From NCBI GenBank assembly GCA_020744425.1, contig JAGMUV010000038.1, forward strand, positions 434,001 through 498,000: a stretch of DNA of 64,000 nucleotides, read 5' to 3'. Source of the stretch: Dactylonectria macrodidyma (lineage: Eukaryota > Ascomycota > Sordariomycetes > Hypocreales > Nectriaceae). Of this stretch, positions 44,301 through 54,591 are shown one piece after another. The notes under the pieces were generated by a model that saw nothing but the letters and a program-made list of their open reading frames with translations, made no database searches and was not told where the DNA came from. Position 1 is the stretch's first letter; each line of letters starts with the position of its first letter. Made by a program: the position numbers and the translations under genes.

Positions 44301-45822
44301 TCCCAGCTACTCATTAGTGTAGCCTGGCTGTGAATAGCATAAGAGATTGTTGGCAAATCTCTTTGTCTATGCTCGTGCTCGGGCTCATCCGAACTATCTG
44401 CAGCTTGATCTGTTTCATCCACCCAACGCGTGTTGCCTGTTACCACTCCTAACAAGGCATCAATCAACCGAAGGTTAGAATCCGTCCGTTCTCCATTGAC
44501 ATCCGTGTAGACTGAGCCGGTCACGAACGGATCATTGTCATTGGGAAGAAATGCCTCATCTTGAGCCGCCTGGAAGTCATTTTCATAGTTCCCAGTTTGA
44601 AGGCTAACACTATATCCTTCGCGTTCGTGATGATCCGGATCCTCAAGATGAATGATGCTATCAGCGATTTCAGGCGGGATAAAGTCGGAAGGCCAGGCGT
44701 CTGTCATCGTATGGTTGATTGTGATATCGTGATAAAGATGGTTGTGCTGGACAAGATAATGCAACGCCGTCAGAACTTTGTCCTTTTGAACGCGTAAGAA
44801 CGGTTTTAGATCCTGATTGGTGGGACGGTGTTTACCAAGCCAGAAGACCTTGAATAGATTGTCTAACCTCAGTTCAGGGCTTGGGAGGATCTGAAGGAGG
44901 GGTCCAGGGTCTTGCGGAATGACAATCATGTGGCCTCGCAACGCATTGTAGTTTGTTGGAGAGGCATGGCCACCAGGTCGCAATTTGAGGATCGTACCAA
45001 CAGGGTGGCATTTCGCGATAAGGCATTCCTCGACGGGCGTAAGGTCTTCCAATGCCGATGGATAATGCTGGCACATTGAGACGTTGACAAAGTTTTCCGC
45101 CGAAAATTTGGGAATGCTGCTGCGTCTAATGGCTGTATAGCATTGACTACAGAAATCCCAAGAATCTTCGTGAAGGCCACATCGATCCAAGCTCGTTTGG
45201 TGGGTTTGGATGAAATTATCGTGATCGTCAATTTGATATACATATCCTGTGAAAAACTTGCCGCACGAACAGCATATTGATCTTTGGGATGCAGCTAACA
45301 TCTCATCTTCGTATAGGCTGATGGAAGACCGAATATGGGAAGAAGAGATTTCTGGTGGAAATTCTCGCGAAGCCACCTCTCGCAGGTCGAATTCATCTTC
45401 TAACAAGCCCACAGCAAGTTTCACACAGTTCGGCGGAGGATTCCCTGATAAAGGACTTCCCGTTAGAGGCGTCAGGTTTATAGAATTGTGAAACGGATCG
45501 AAGTTGGGTGGAAGAATTGAAGGGATGGTGTTCTCAGGAACGTTAGGTTGCCGTCGAATCCAGTGGTAGGGTCGTGTTCGAGACCGACATCTATCGCATG
45601 TACGATACCGAGAATCAGTCCATTCCCGGAGACACCTGGTGCAAACAGTGGCAGGAGTGAACATTTCCCCAAGACGTAGAAGTCAGCAGTGAGCAATGGT
45701 GGCAGGAAGTATATTTGAGGGTGTGAGCATGGGTGTACAGTATGTGGACATTGACCGAATCCAGCGACATAGATGGAAGTCAGAAGCGATTACATCACGT
45801 CGCTTACAAGGGCGGAGATAGC
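41320..45822 (-). mobile_element. Helitron, 5' part with Rep-helicase gene, 3' part missing
   Basis: The 5' end is set at about 45822 by comparison with 24362, where similarity starts at CTATCTCCGCCCTTGTAA. The element runs leftward until it stops abruptly at the hAT terminus (41319). Helicase motifs after the first third, the C-terminus and the 3' hairpin are absent. Confidence 0.8.
41322..45664 (-). pseudogene. Helitron Rep-helicase, one frameshift, one nonsense, 3' truncated
   Basis: Rolling-circle replication initiator fused to a PIF1-like helicase. Exon 1 (45664-44169) has N-terminal cysteine motifs (RTCDRCRSRTRPYHW, CSCGKFF) and Helitron_like_N sequence (FPTLFPNGLGGHQDQRPIPV). A 42-nt intron (44127-44168) joins it to RFARHKTFMYLLYDVIQLRR. 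The Rep HUH motif is GRGMLHLHVLIWL. A one-base insertion near 43045 shifts the frame between ISWIPTTTK and ALALIYYLTNYATK. A TAA at 41800-41802 (CAA in the inferred ancestor) precedes IKGLATRDELDN. The helicase begins with Walker A GGEGGTGKSRV and APTGAAADNISGNTYHTSL, then ends at the hAT junction. Confidence 0.88.
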
Positions 45823-46193
45823 GGCAAGACATGCCGATTTTGTTTGTTTGCAATGGTAAGAAACCCCGGGGTGACGGGAGGGGAGTGGCGAAAACAAAGC
45901 AAGGGTGGCAGGAACAAATTTTATCCGAGTTTAACACGTGCTTCGAGTTCATCACCCGAGATCACGTTACTGCAAAACCGAATCGGGAAGGCTTGGCGTC
46001 AGATTTGTAGTCGGACAACCCCCTGTCGGTTCCCGGGGTAGTAGTCCCCTTCACCTCTCGCTTCGCTTTCAGTTCCGGGGCACTACGGACATTTATCTGG
46101 GGCCTGACATTGTCTTCCCTAAACCGTAACTTCCTCAACCACCACCTGCATAGTTAAGACATGTTTGCAAACTTTGAGCTGTGGTCGGGTGGC
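45823..46193. other. Upstream region of the Zn2Cys6 gene
   Basis: Contains CGG-rich palindromic words (GTCGGTTCCCGGGG near 46025) of the type bound by Zn2Cys6 regulators, so self-regulation is possible but unproven. No gene. Confidence 0.4.
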
Positions 46194-47722
46194 ATGGTCG
46201 AGCACTCGAACAAGGCAAGTCTACCGCGATCCACAAGCGGTTGCATTCCATGTACGTTCCTTGACCCCTGCTCTCAGCGCAACTCGCCTACTGCCAACGG
46301 CGCTAATTACGTGTGACCAAAGGCCGCCGCACCAAGAAAAAGTGCGACGAGAGGCGGCCGGCTTGCGGGCGCTGTGTACGGCGAAGTCAAGGCGAGTGCA
46401 CTTGGCCGCGGCCTACATCCTCGCCCTCCTCCGCCACGGGCCCAGATGACGGACAGCAGCCTCAGGATGGGAGAGAGACTACTCTGTGCACAGTGAGGCC
46501 TAGCACCGATTCTGTGCTTGGCATATGTGCCACCATGCCGGGTATCCAACCTGCGTTTGCCTGGGAGCTGATGTGCTATGCCAACCGCGCAATTCACGGC
46601 GCCTACTTTGACGATCACTACTCCATCTTTATCCCCTTACTCCCGCTGCTGGCCGAGTTTCCCTCTTATGCTTACACATGGCTGGCACTAGGGGCTGCTC
46701 AACTGGCGCAGCAACTACCGTCCGCAGAGAACCCATTGCGACTCATGTCGCTAGAATACCACTCGCAGGCAATAGGCAGCCTGCGCCAACACCTCCACTC
46801 TGCCCCAGTACCTCAGGAATGGGCCCTGTGCTCCATGCTGCTACTTCACATTTTCGAAAAGTTTGGCGACGGGTACCGATCGCCCTCGGATGCACATGTC
46901 AAGTCGGCGCGAAGCATCTTTCTCCGCCATTTCACCCATTCGCCTCCGAGCGACATGCGCCACATTCTACAGCTAGAGAGCCTGGTATACCGAGTCGCCA
47001 TTACTAGCACTTTCCGGCTAGGGCCCATGTGTCACCTGGAGGACTACTCCTCCCTGGACGAGCTCCTCGATATATGGGCGTCGTCACCGATCACTTGTGG
47101 TTTGTGGCAACATAGCCTCTGGATCGGTCTGCGGCCGCCCATATTCAATGCAGTCTTTAAGCTATCAGTCCTCCTCCGTCTCGTGCCCCTCCAACCTTCC
47201 TGGAGGTCTGAGCTGGACAAGCTAGAGGGCAACTTTCGGCACTATCTTGGGCCTTATGAGGCGTGGCCGTCGCACATGGACGACCCAGATCATCCACCGG
47301 ATAGCGGTGGCAGGCCTTGCTTGTCGCTAGCAGACCAGGCCCGCGCCGCGCACTGCCTTTACGCTTATGCCTGCCACATAATCACGACCAAATTGCGGGA
47401 CCCTGAGTCAACGCAGTCCGGGGATCATGTCCGTCGAGTATCCCGCCTCGGTTTCCGCCTTCTGGCGTACCTGGCAAAAGCCGGGTTCCTATCACCAGTG
47501 TTGATATGGCCAGCCACCATCATCAGTCTCGCCGCGTCGAGTCCGGAGGACCAGGATATAGCGACGCTGTACATCAACGGTCTAGCCCACAAGTCTGGAT
47601 CACGGGCCATTACATCAGTAATGCGCCTTCTGCACCTTGCATGGACGAGAACCAGTAAAGAATGGCCGGCCGGAACGAATATACTCTTTGACTTCGAAGC
47701 GCTCGGCGACGTTTTTATCTGA
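46194..47722 (+). CDS. Zn(II)2Cys6 transcription factor, 485 aa
   Basis: Two exons, 46194-46251 and 46323-47722, with a 71-nt intron splitting a cysteine codon. The spliced product has the zinc cluster C17-IP-C20-RRTKKK-C27-DERRPA-C34-GR-C37-VRRSQGE-C45. An intron inside the cluster is common in fungal genes. The remainder is a fungal-specific regulatory domain, probably Fungal_trans_2 (PF11951), with helices such as FAWELMCYANRAIHGAYFDD and MLLLHIFEKFGDGYRSPSDA. It should be a nuclear DNA-binding regulator; the targets are not deducible. It is flanked by transposon remnants on both sides, and no co-regulated cluster is adjacent. Confidence 0.88.
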
Positions 47723-48140
47723 ATGGCAATGAACTTGCATGGCTTTGGGCAAGCGTGGGAGACCCTGAAGACAATGGACTATCTGTTCGTAAATTCAGGC
47801 AGGCTGCGGAGGACACCCGGTTCGAGGAAGCCTCTCATTTCAAGTCGGGAATTGACTGCGGATGGGCGAAGCTCGAAGAGACTATTACGTCAAAACGGAT
47901 CGTACACCTGTCTATCGAGCCGCGCTAGCGCTTCACCCATCCTATGGCTATGACTACTCTGAGCGGCACTGGAAAGTCGCGATGGACAAGCCGCAATGGT
48001 ACAGAGACATGCAGTCCGCTGTTGGTAACCTGTTCGATGAACACGCCAGACAGGCTGAAGTGGAAACGCAGGCTCAGGCGGGGCTTTTGGAGAGTGAAGG
48101 TGGCGAGACCGATGCTGAGGTCGACGATTATGGTTCCTTT
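47723..48140 (+). pseudogene. hAT transposase fragment
   Basis: Reads CGWAKLEDYYVKTDRTPVYR and ALALHPSYGYDY in adjoining frames, the segment just before the hAT C-terminal region. Both ends are missing. Near 48140 it fuses without a break into MULE sequence. Confidence 0.6.
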
Positions 48141-49437
48141 GGGAAAAGGTCAATCCGCTCCTTGAGTACGCAGCGAAAGAAAGCCAAGACAATCAGGCTT
48201 GTTGGCATAGCATGGACCGTCCCATACTGTCTCCGAATGTGGAAACGCTATCCGGAAATAATGAGCTTCGACAACACGTACAATACAAACCGCTTCAAGC
48301 TGCCGCTCTTTCAGATTATGGGCTGACCTGCCTAAAATCTGTTTACAATGCCGCATTCGGTTTGGTCGATAATGAGAGACGCGAAGGGTTCCAATTCCTC
48401 ACGGCAGCGGTCAGAGGCTTGACCGAGAGGCATGCGATTCCACTACCAGATGTTGTTATTACCGACTACGATCAGGCGATGAAGGAAGCACTGGATAGCC
48501 AGTATCCCGAGATGCCAGCAACAGCTATGTATCCACCATATCAACGCAAACGTTCTTCTCAATGCGAAGCGGAAGTGGAAGAACGCAAAGGAAGATGGGG
48601 AAAGTGTCGAAGGCGGTAGCTCTGGCAGTGAACAGACGCAGGCAGTGTTGTCTCCGGGTGATATGGAGGTTGTGCTCGCAGCAGAGAGACAAGAATGCCC
48701 GCTGGCCCAGAGTAACCTCACTGCGCCTGTACCGCACAACTACCGCGGTGTCCTCGACCTGTGGAAGTTCGTCGCTTTTGCAGAGACAAAAGAAGAGCAC
48801 GAAAAGGCTTGGGTACGCCTATGTGACAAGTCCAACGACCAGCAGGCCATCCTTATGTACCTCTACAAGACGTACCTGCCCATACGAGCGCAATGGGCAC
48901 AATGCTTCATCAAAAAGTACCGCAATTTTGGGGTTCGGATGACTTCCGGCACCGAGGCCAGCAACAACAATGTTCAGAGTTACCTGCTCAAGGGGATGAG
49001 CCATTTGTACTCGCTGTTTGAGGCTTTCGAGGCCATGCTGAATGATCAAGAGCGAGACTTCATCGATGCCTGTTCGCAGGATGAGGTACTGACTTCTCGT
49101 ACACATTCTGGCCCCGGCTCAGAGTATCTGGGAGAACTTCGCTCGGTGATGTCTGAGCCGGGGCTCAAGCTTGTTGCCAAAGAACATCGGCGTGCTTTGA
49201 GATCGACACCAAGCAAGTCACGTCCTTGGCCGGAGACGGTAGGGGATTGCAACGAGGATTGATCCGTCTCATTGCAGCTGGGGATACCGTGCTACCATAC
49301 AATTTACAGGAAATTAGAAGCAGGAACGCCCTTGACGAAATGGGACGTTCACCCTCGGTGGCATCTTAGGGAGCCAGACTCGCGCAATCCCTGTCGTCGA
49401 ATTCTCGACCCCAAGATCGCGGCATGTCAGTGAAACC
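48141..49437 (+). pseudogene. MULE (Mutator-like) transposase remnant
   Basis: MULE core: WTVPYCLRMWKRYPEIMSFD then NTYNTNRFKLPLFQ, with the first catalytic Asp in FDNTYN. A frame change near 48325 leads to LTCLKSVYNAAFGLVDNERR and PDVVITDYDQAMK (second Asp). Another near 48518 leads to QLCIHHINANVLLNAKRKW, WAQCFIKKYRNFGVRMTSGT and EASNNNVQSYLL. A TGA at 49260-49262 sits inside a SWIM-like region (...IPCYHTIYRKLEAGT), and the frame then continues to WDVHPRWHLREPDSRN and a stop near 49437. The N-terminal part is missing. Confidence 0.82.
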
Positions 49438-49467
49438 CTTTTTCTCTTCGTACGCAAGCATTAATTA

Positions 49468-49656
49468 CTACACTACGAGCCCTCTCATTAGCCAGTGCTT
49501 TTGGAGTTGATCTGCCTCGACTATCTCAGGTGCTAGCCGATTGCGCTCGTCGGTGATCATCTTCTTTGTCTGGCTAAACACCCTCTCGCATTCAGCACTC
49601 ATGCCAGGAATTGAGAGCAGATCTAGCGCCATTCGATACAAGACTGGATATTCCAA
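49468..49656 (-). pseudogene. hAT C-terminal dimerisation fragment
   Basis: On the minus strand: RMALDLLSIPGMSAECERVF followed by SQTKKMITDERNRLAPEIVE. This is the 3' end of a hAT transposase in opposite orientation to the fragment at 47723. No termini identified. Confidence 0.75.
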
Positions 49657-50561
49657 TTGATGTCGGTTCCACCATTCAAGAGGGTTTGCAACGTCGAGAT
49701 CTTGGGGGTAAATTGGCCGTGTCTGGAATACCGGTATGGCAGACGCGAGAGGAGCTTACTCAGGTACGCAGAGAGCTGGAGCACACCCGGCTACAGTTGA
49801 ACACTGTGACCGAGGCACATACAGCAGTCTCTGCCAGCCGTTCATATGCGGATGCCGCCAGAATGACACCTGTTACCACCCAAACTCCCTCTACAGTTTG
49901 ATCGGCAAGGTGTTCTGCACAGTTGATACGTCCAGGGTACCCGAGGATCATGCCGGAGACACTACTCCAGCGTCGCTTCGCAGGGCCATCGAGCAGGAAA
50001 TGCGAACATCTAGCGACCAACCTAGTTGGCGATGTGCTGCAGTGACCAGAGATGGACGAAATACCAACCGCCTGAGGGTCATCGGCAGGAACGAGGAAGA
50101 ACTGAAGAGGATTATGGCTATCACCGAGGCCAAGAAGGCTCCAGGTGCGAGAGTCCTCCAGTCAAAGTTGACAATATCAACCGTACCGCCGTCTCGACCA
50201 GGAAGGCAAGGTCCTTCCTGGAGCAATGGAAGCCTTGGGCCAGGAGAACGAAGTCCAGATTGCCAAGATGGCCTGGTTGAGTCGAAAAGTCAGCGCGAAG
50301 GCCTATGGATCCATGGTGGTGTACCTTACCAAAAACAGCGATGCCAAGAGACTCCTACAGGAACGGTACTTCCACGTTGCGGGTGAATCAGCTTATACCA
50401 GCGTGTTCGAGCGGAGAACTGGACCGGTACAATGCTATAACTGCCAGGAACTCGACCACAAGGCTTTCTCGTGCAGCAAGAGTCGGGTGTGTGCGAGGTG
50501 CGCTGCCGCAATATCAGGATACCAATTCAGATTCTTGCGACATGCTCCCTGGTATGGCTAA
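49657..50561 (+). pseudogene. LINE (Tad-like) ORF1/gag remnant with zinc knuckle
   Basis: Three overlapping frames give one decayed ORF1: a coiled-coil start (REELTQVRRELEHTRLQLNT), SASRSYADAARMTPV, then CTVDTSRVPEDHAGDTTPAS and VIGRNEEELKRIMAITEAKK, then IAKMAWLSRKVSAKAYGSMV and the CCHC knuckle CYNCQELDHKAFSC. At least two frameshifts (near 49895 and 50220). ORF2 (reverse transcriptase) was not found downstream. Confidence 0.72.
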
Positions 50562-51847
50562 TCATCCGCACGTTCCTCGCCATATTCCACTGCGTTCCCG
50601 TACAGGCTTCTGGGACAAGACAATTGAGGGTGCCGTATGCAGCATCAACGATTCCAAGTTCTTTTTGGCACGGTATTGGTTCATTTAATCATCGACGTAT
50701 TCATCCTGGTGCTCCCTGTTTTGCAGGTCAAGCGTCTGCAGCTTTGATCTGCTCAGAAGGCAGCTGTTATATCGCTCTTCATGTTTGGAACATTGTAAGC
50801 GCATCATCAGTCTGACCTACTTGGGACTACCGCTGACTGTTTCAGAGTATGCGTTGCATCTATCGTGGTTCTTGTCGAGTCGCTCAATTTTGATCCCTCG
50901 TCCCCCGAAAAGCCTTCAGATATTGCATCCATCATGGTTTGGGCTACTGTGGAGGTCAACCTCGCGATTGTATCCTGTACGTTTACCGGTCCAAGTAACG
51001 CCTTCCATCGTTACTGAACTTGTTTTAGCCTGCCTTCCAATTCTGCGACCGATCTTGTCCACGATAGCACCCAGTTCTATGCCCATGTCCGGCCGAGGCA
51101 ACCAGCAGCGTCTTTGTGGGCAAAGTGAAGGGATCGATCTCAGGAGGGTCACGACACACAAAGAAGTTGATGACTCTAGTTCCACGCGGCGTCTGGCTCA
51201 TCCAGAACAGTTGGGATGTTATCGGGATGATTATGTGGTTATGGATGGACGTCGTGGACCACAGATTGTCATATCAGCCCGTCACGATGAAACCTTTCTT
51301 GGGAGACAGGTCGAGAGGAAAGGGGGTATCCAGGTTAGGAATGAGATGACCGTCCAAATTGAACGAACTTGGAGCGATTATGCTTGAAAGCCTTCACTGT
51401 TTACGCCAGCTTTTCAGGCACTTTTATCATAGTCTCGGTGGAACGTATTTTGTTCCTCACATGAAGCTCTGCAAGGCCCAAACGCTCTTGTATGTCAATC
51501 CCGTGATTAATCGTACAGTTTCTTTTCTCGCGTCCCAATGAGGCCAACCACCACTCAGACTCAGATACTGGAAGGGTTCCTTCCAATGGTTTGGTCGGAA
51601 CGCTAGGGAATGGAGAACGCTCCAGGCACAGCCAGCGCCCCCAAGACTATTTTGGCACGCCGAGAACCAATACCATGCCCACCTTCATTAGCCAGTTACT
51701 GCGCAAAGTCCACATCGTCCATCCCGTAGCCGATCATCCAGTTCCAGGTTAAGATCTTAAATGTATTCCAACCAACAGTTGTCTCGCATCAGCAGTTGGT
51801 CATCATCCTTCTCCGCTCGTTCCTCCATATCGTGACCAGCGGAGTGA
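50562..51847. other. Intergenic or decayed LINE continuation
   Basis: Frames up to 200 aa exist but show no recognised domain. It may be the heavily mutated start of the LINE reverse transcriptase or the lost N-terminal part of the glucanase; I cannot support either. Confidence 0.35.
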
Positions 51848-52669
51848 TGTAGGAATGGACGTCGCTACTCAGTTGTAGTAGAATTTACTTACATCAAGAA
51901 CCTGCTCTATGCGAACATCAGCTATGTTGACTTTGTTGGGATAGTTCTTGGTATGAAGCTTGTCACAAAAGACGGGAGAATCCACACCACAGCAGGACTC
52001 GAAGCAGATGCGGTTATCAAAATCTGTGACGACCTGGTTGAGCAGAGAAAGATAGACAATTTTGAGTGGACTTCGCTATGCATCGCGGATACTACTGGAA
52101 AGCCGATCCGAGTGTTATCTCCCGGTAACCAGTATGATACAGATCCCAGCATATTTGCAAGTTATTGGAAAACCTACGTTGACAAAGTTTGGGAGAGATA
52201 CACCACTCAGGACCTCATGATAGACACGCAATCCAAAGCGGGCATAGTCAAATGCAGGGTCGTCGATCACAAGCTGAAATGTGAGGGACATGATCGTGGG
52301 CTCCATAAACCTAACGATAGAGACATCTAGGGCTGCAATAGTGGACCATTTACTATCTCAGAGAACGCTAGCCTAATTCATACTGCCATCGTCCCGCGCG
52401 TGTGTGCCGGTCTTGTACGATCTACTTTGTTACTCGATGGCGGGTTTATGCAGCCAAGCTTGGGTCAGGCATCGTACTACACTGTCAATCCTACTAACCA
52501 TTATAGCCGAATCGTTCACTCATACGAGGTCGATGGTAGGGGTTATGCATTCTCTTACGATGACGTCAATCCAGATAACCACGAGGACGCATCTGGTGTG
52601 GTGAGTTCCGATAATGTTCAACTGCTGATCATTCACGCCGGCGGTCCGCTTTCAGAGTCCTCGCTATAA
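51848..52669 (+). pseudogene. GH64-like beta-1,3-glucanase, truncated and with a nonsense codon
   Basis: Glycoside hydrolase family 64 enzymes cleave beta-1,3-glucan. Visible blocks: RYSVVVEFTYIKNLLYANIS, YVDFVGIVLGMKLVTKDGRI, FASYWKTYVDKVWERYTT, GCNSGPFTISEN, HTAIVPRVCAGLVRSTLL, NPTNHYSRIVHSYEVDGRGY and AFSYDDVNPD. The frame is open from 51848 to 52669 except for TAG at 52328-52330, where the family expects Trp before GCNSGPF (TGG to TAG, a G-to-A change). The N-terminal signal peptide and first domain are missing; a complete member is about 400 residues. Confidence 0.75.
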
Positions 52670-53576
52670 TAGATGATTCCTCGTTTTATATTACTTTACA
52701 GTATCCTTTTATGACACATGATCCCATTCATCAGTTTATGACAACCAGCCTACAGTCCAAGTCACCACTAACGTTCATCAAGACCATTGTGGAGTCAGGA
52801 GAATTGACCAAATCAACTTCCGAAACTTTGTATGGGCATAGCGTAATCAAGGTTTCCGGTGATTTTTAGTGAGCAGCTGCACTAGACATAGATGGAGCAA
52901 TAATCTTTCGTAAACTATACCCTTTCTCTTGATTCTAGATGTATTAGGCGAATATGCCAGTTCGAGGAACGATTGAATGCACCTATGAATTGAGCTTGAA
53001 ATATGGAAGCGAAATTTAGAGTCTAGGGTAGCAGAATTGGAGAAAAGAAATCGGCCCATAAATGCCGCTGAAGCCGAATCTTGCGTTTTCTTTACGTTAC
53101 AAACATGTAGCACAGTCTAATACCTACCATCCATCCCCATGGTGTAGATATTGCGGACTATGGTACATGTTCGCTCGTAGACTTCACTAATCAACCATGG
53201 ATGCTTTCACACTATTGATCTCCGCTAGCTAAAGTCACGACGTAGCCCTGATCGAAGATCATGCTGTGCCAATTTCGGAACAACCACCAACTCTGTTTCT
53301 ATATGGAGTGAAACTCTCTTTTCTGGCGAGGTTGATGAATTTTGTTAGATGTATGCCCAGCCATCTGGTAAAGAGAAGTTGTGACTAGGAGGTTTGTGTC
53401 TGGATCCCATCATTTACACGGATATGGGATCCAGTATCGGCTCTTTGTGGGTGGCCTTTAATTAACAGCACAAATTAGACGATGAGGTACAGTACTTGTT
53501 CATCGGAATCAGCACCACTTTCATTTCTGACTAATTCGTAAACAGCCAATTTCCAGTATAGGCACATCTTTCGTGA
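52670..53576. other. Intergenic, nothing recognised
   Basis: Short frames only. 53440-53620 has several AG acceptor-like sites (TAAACAGCC, TTTCCAGTATAG, ATCGGCAG) and may contain a 5' exon or intron of the next gene that I could not resolve. Confidence 0.35.
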
Positions 53577-54212
53577 AACGCCCGTTATCTACATGGTCTA
53601 AGTAACCCATATATATCGGCAGCATACCTGGAAACGCTCCAGCAAGACCTGGCTGAGGCTATCACCAAGTACGATTCGGCCAAGCAGAGTCTGGATCAGA
53701 TCTCAACTCGACTTCATGATGCACGAGCTGCTTGCTATATGATCGATCTCGACGATGCCATTCGGCAAAAAGCCTCTGCTCAACGTCGCGTCCAATCTTT
53801 AGCAGAGCAGGCCGAAGTCCATCATCATCATCACCACCTCCGCATTCAAGAAGACATTAGCAGATGGGGTGATCGAACTGCCAGATACATGAGAGACTCG
53901 TTTGCCCATTGCTTGACAGCCATTGAAGCCCTTAAGCATGATCAGCGTGAAGATCAACGTGAGTTTACTGCCTGCGATGCAAGCGAGCGTGAGGCCCAGG
54001 AGAGCGTGGTCAATTTTGAAGCCAGCATGAAAAGCCTCCTGGATCAAGAGATGGGACAGAGGATGGACATGGAGCAGGCTGAGCTGGAGATCAATGATTA
54101 TCCAGCAGCAATTGTCTTGGCTGATGTTGGACCGGTTGTAATAACGGCTCTGGGCTATGACGGGCTGGATCAGTTGATTAGTCTTGGTGAGGATGTCGAG
54201 ATGGACGATTAG
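53577..54212 (+). CDS. Coiled-coil protein with a natural His6 run, 5' end uncertain
   Basis: No family recognised. The frame is open from 53577; the first ATG is 53739 (157 aa), but coiled-coil coding sequence clearly continues upstream (AYLETLQQDLAEAITKYDSA), so the start is either in an upstream exon or at a non-obvious codon. The protein is almost wholly helical with charged heptads (QRRVQSLAEQAEV, EALKHDQREDQREF). It contains six consecutive histidines (CATCATCATCATCACCAC at about 53821-53838) and ends in an acidic tail (SLGEDVEMDD). It is probably cytoplasmic or a structural partner; no catalytic motif. Confidence 0.55.
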   Translation, partial: NARYLHGLSNPYISAAYLETLQQDLAEAITKYDSAKQSLDQISTRLHDARAACYMIDLDDAIRQKASAQRRVQSLAEQAEVHHHHHHLRIQEDISRWGDRTARYMRDSFAHCLTAIEALKHDQREDQREFTACDASEREAQESVVNFEASMKSLLDQEMGQRMDMEQAELEINDYPAAIVLADVGPVVITALGYDGLDQLISLGEDVEMDD

Positions 54213-54591
54213 ATTGCTTGGGTAGGTGTAATGCTATACCGGAGTATGATTTGGGCCAAAGGCTAAACAGACATAGTGTTTTCGGTGAAACTACATCCTT
54301 ACCTACCGTCAGAGTTTTTATACCTTAGCTAGGGGCGGAGTTATTGATTTTTGAACGGCTTTGCATTATTCTCTAAGTTATTCTAAAGCTTTTTGTCTAT
54401 TCTATAAGTCCTGGTGATGGTGTTGTTGTGGTGTTAAGAATGGGTCGGTCTACAGGCCTTAGCAAGTACCGGTAGTAGGAGTATCCGCCTGGTTGATGCC
54501 CCAGTCCACAGTCCGACCTGACCCCAATGAGTTCTGAGTTATACAATGCTAGAAATAAAAACATAGTTTACCTAGCCGTGATTTCACTACT
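54213..54591. other. Convergent 3' region
   Basis: Lies between the ends of the coiled-coil gene (+) and the esterase gene (-). AT-rich, no feature recognised. Confidence 0.45.

Noticed and set aside
50785..51387. 200-aa plus-strand frame
   Set aside because: No LINE reverse-transcriptase or other motif could be aligned, and composition is like neighbouring decayed DNA.
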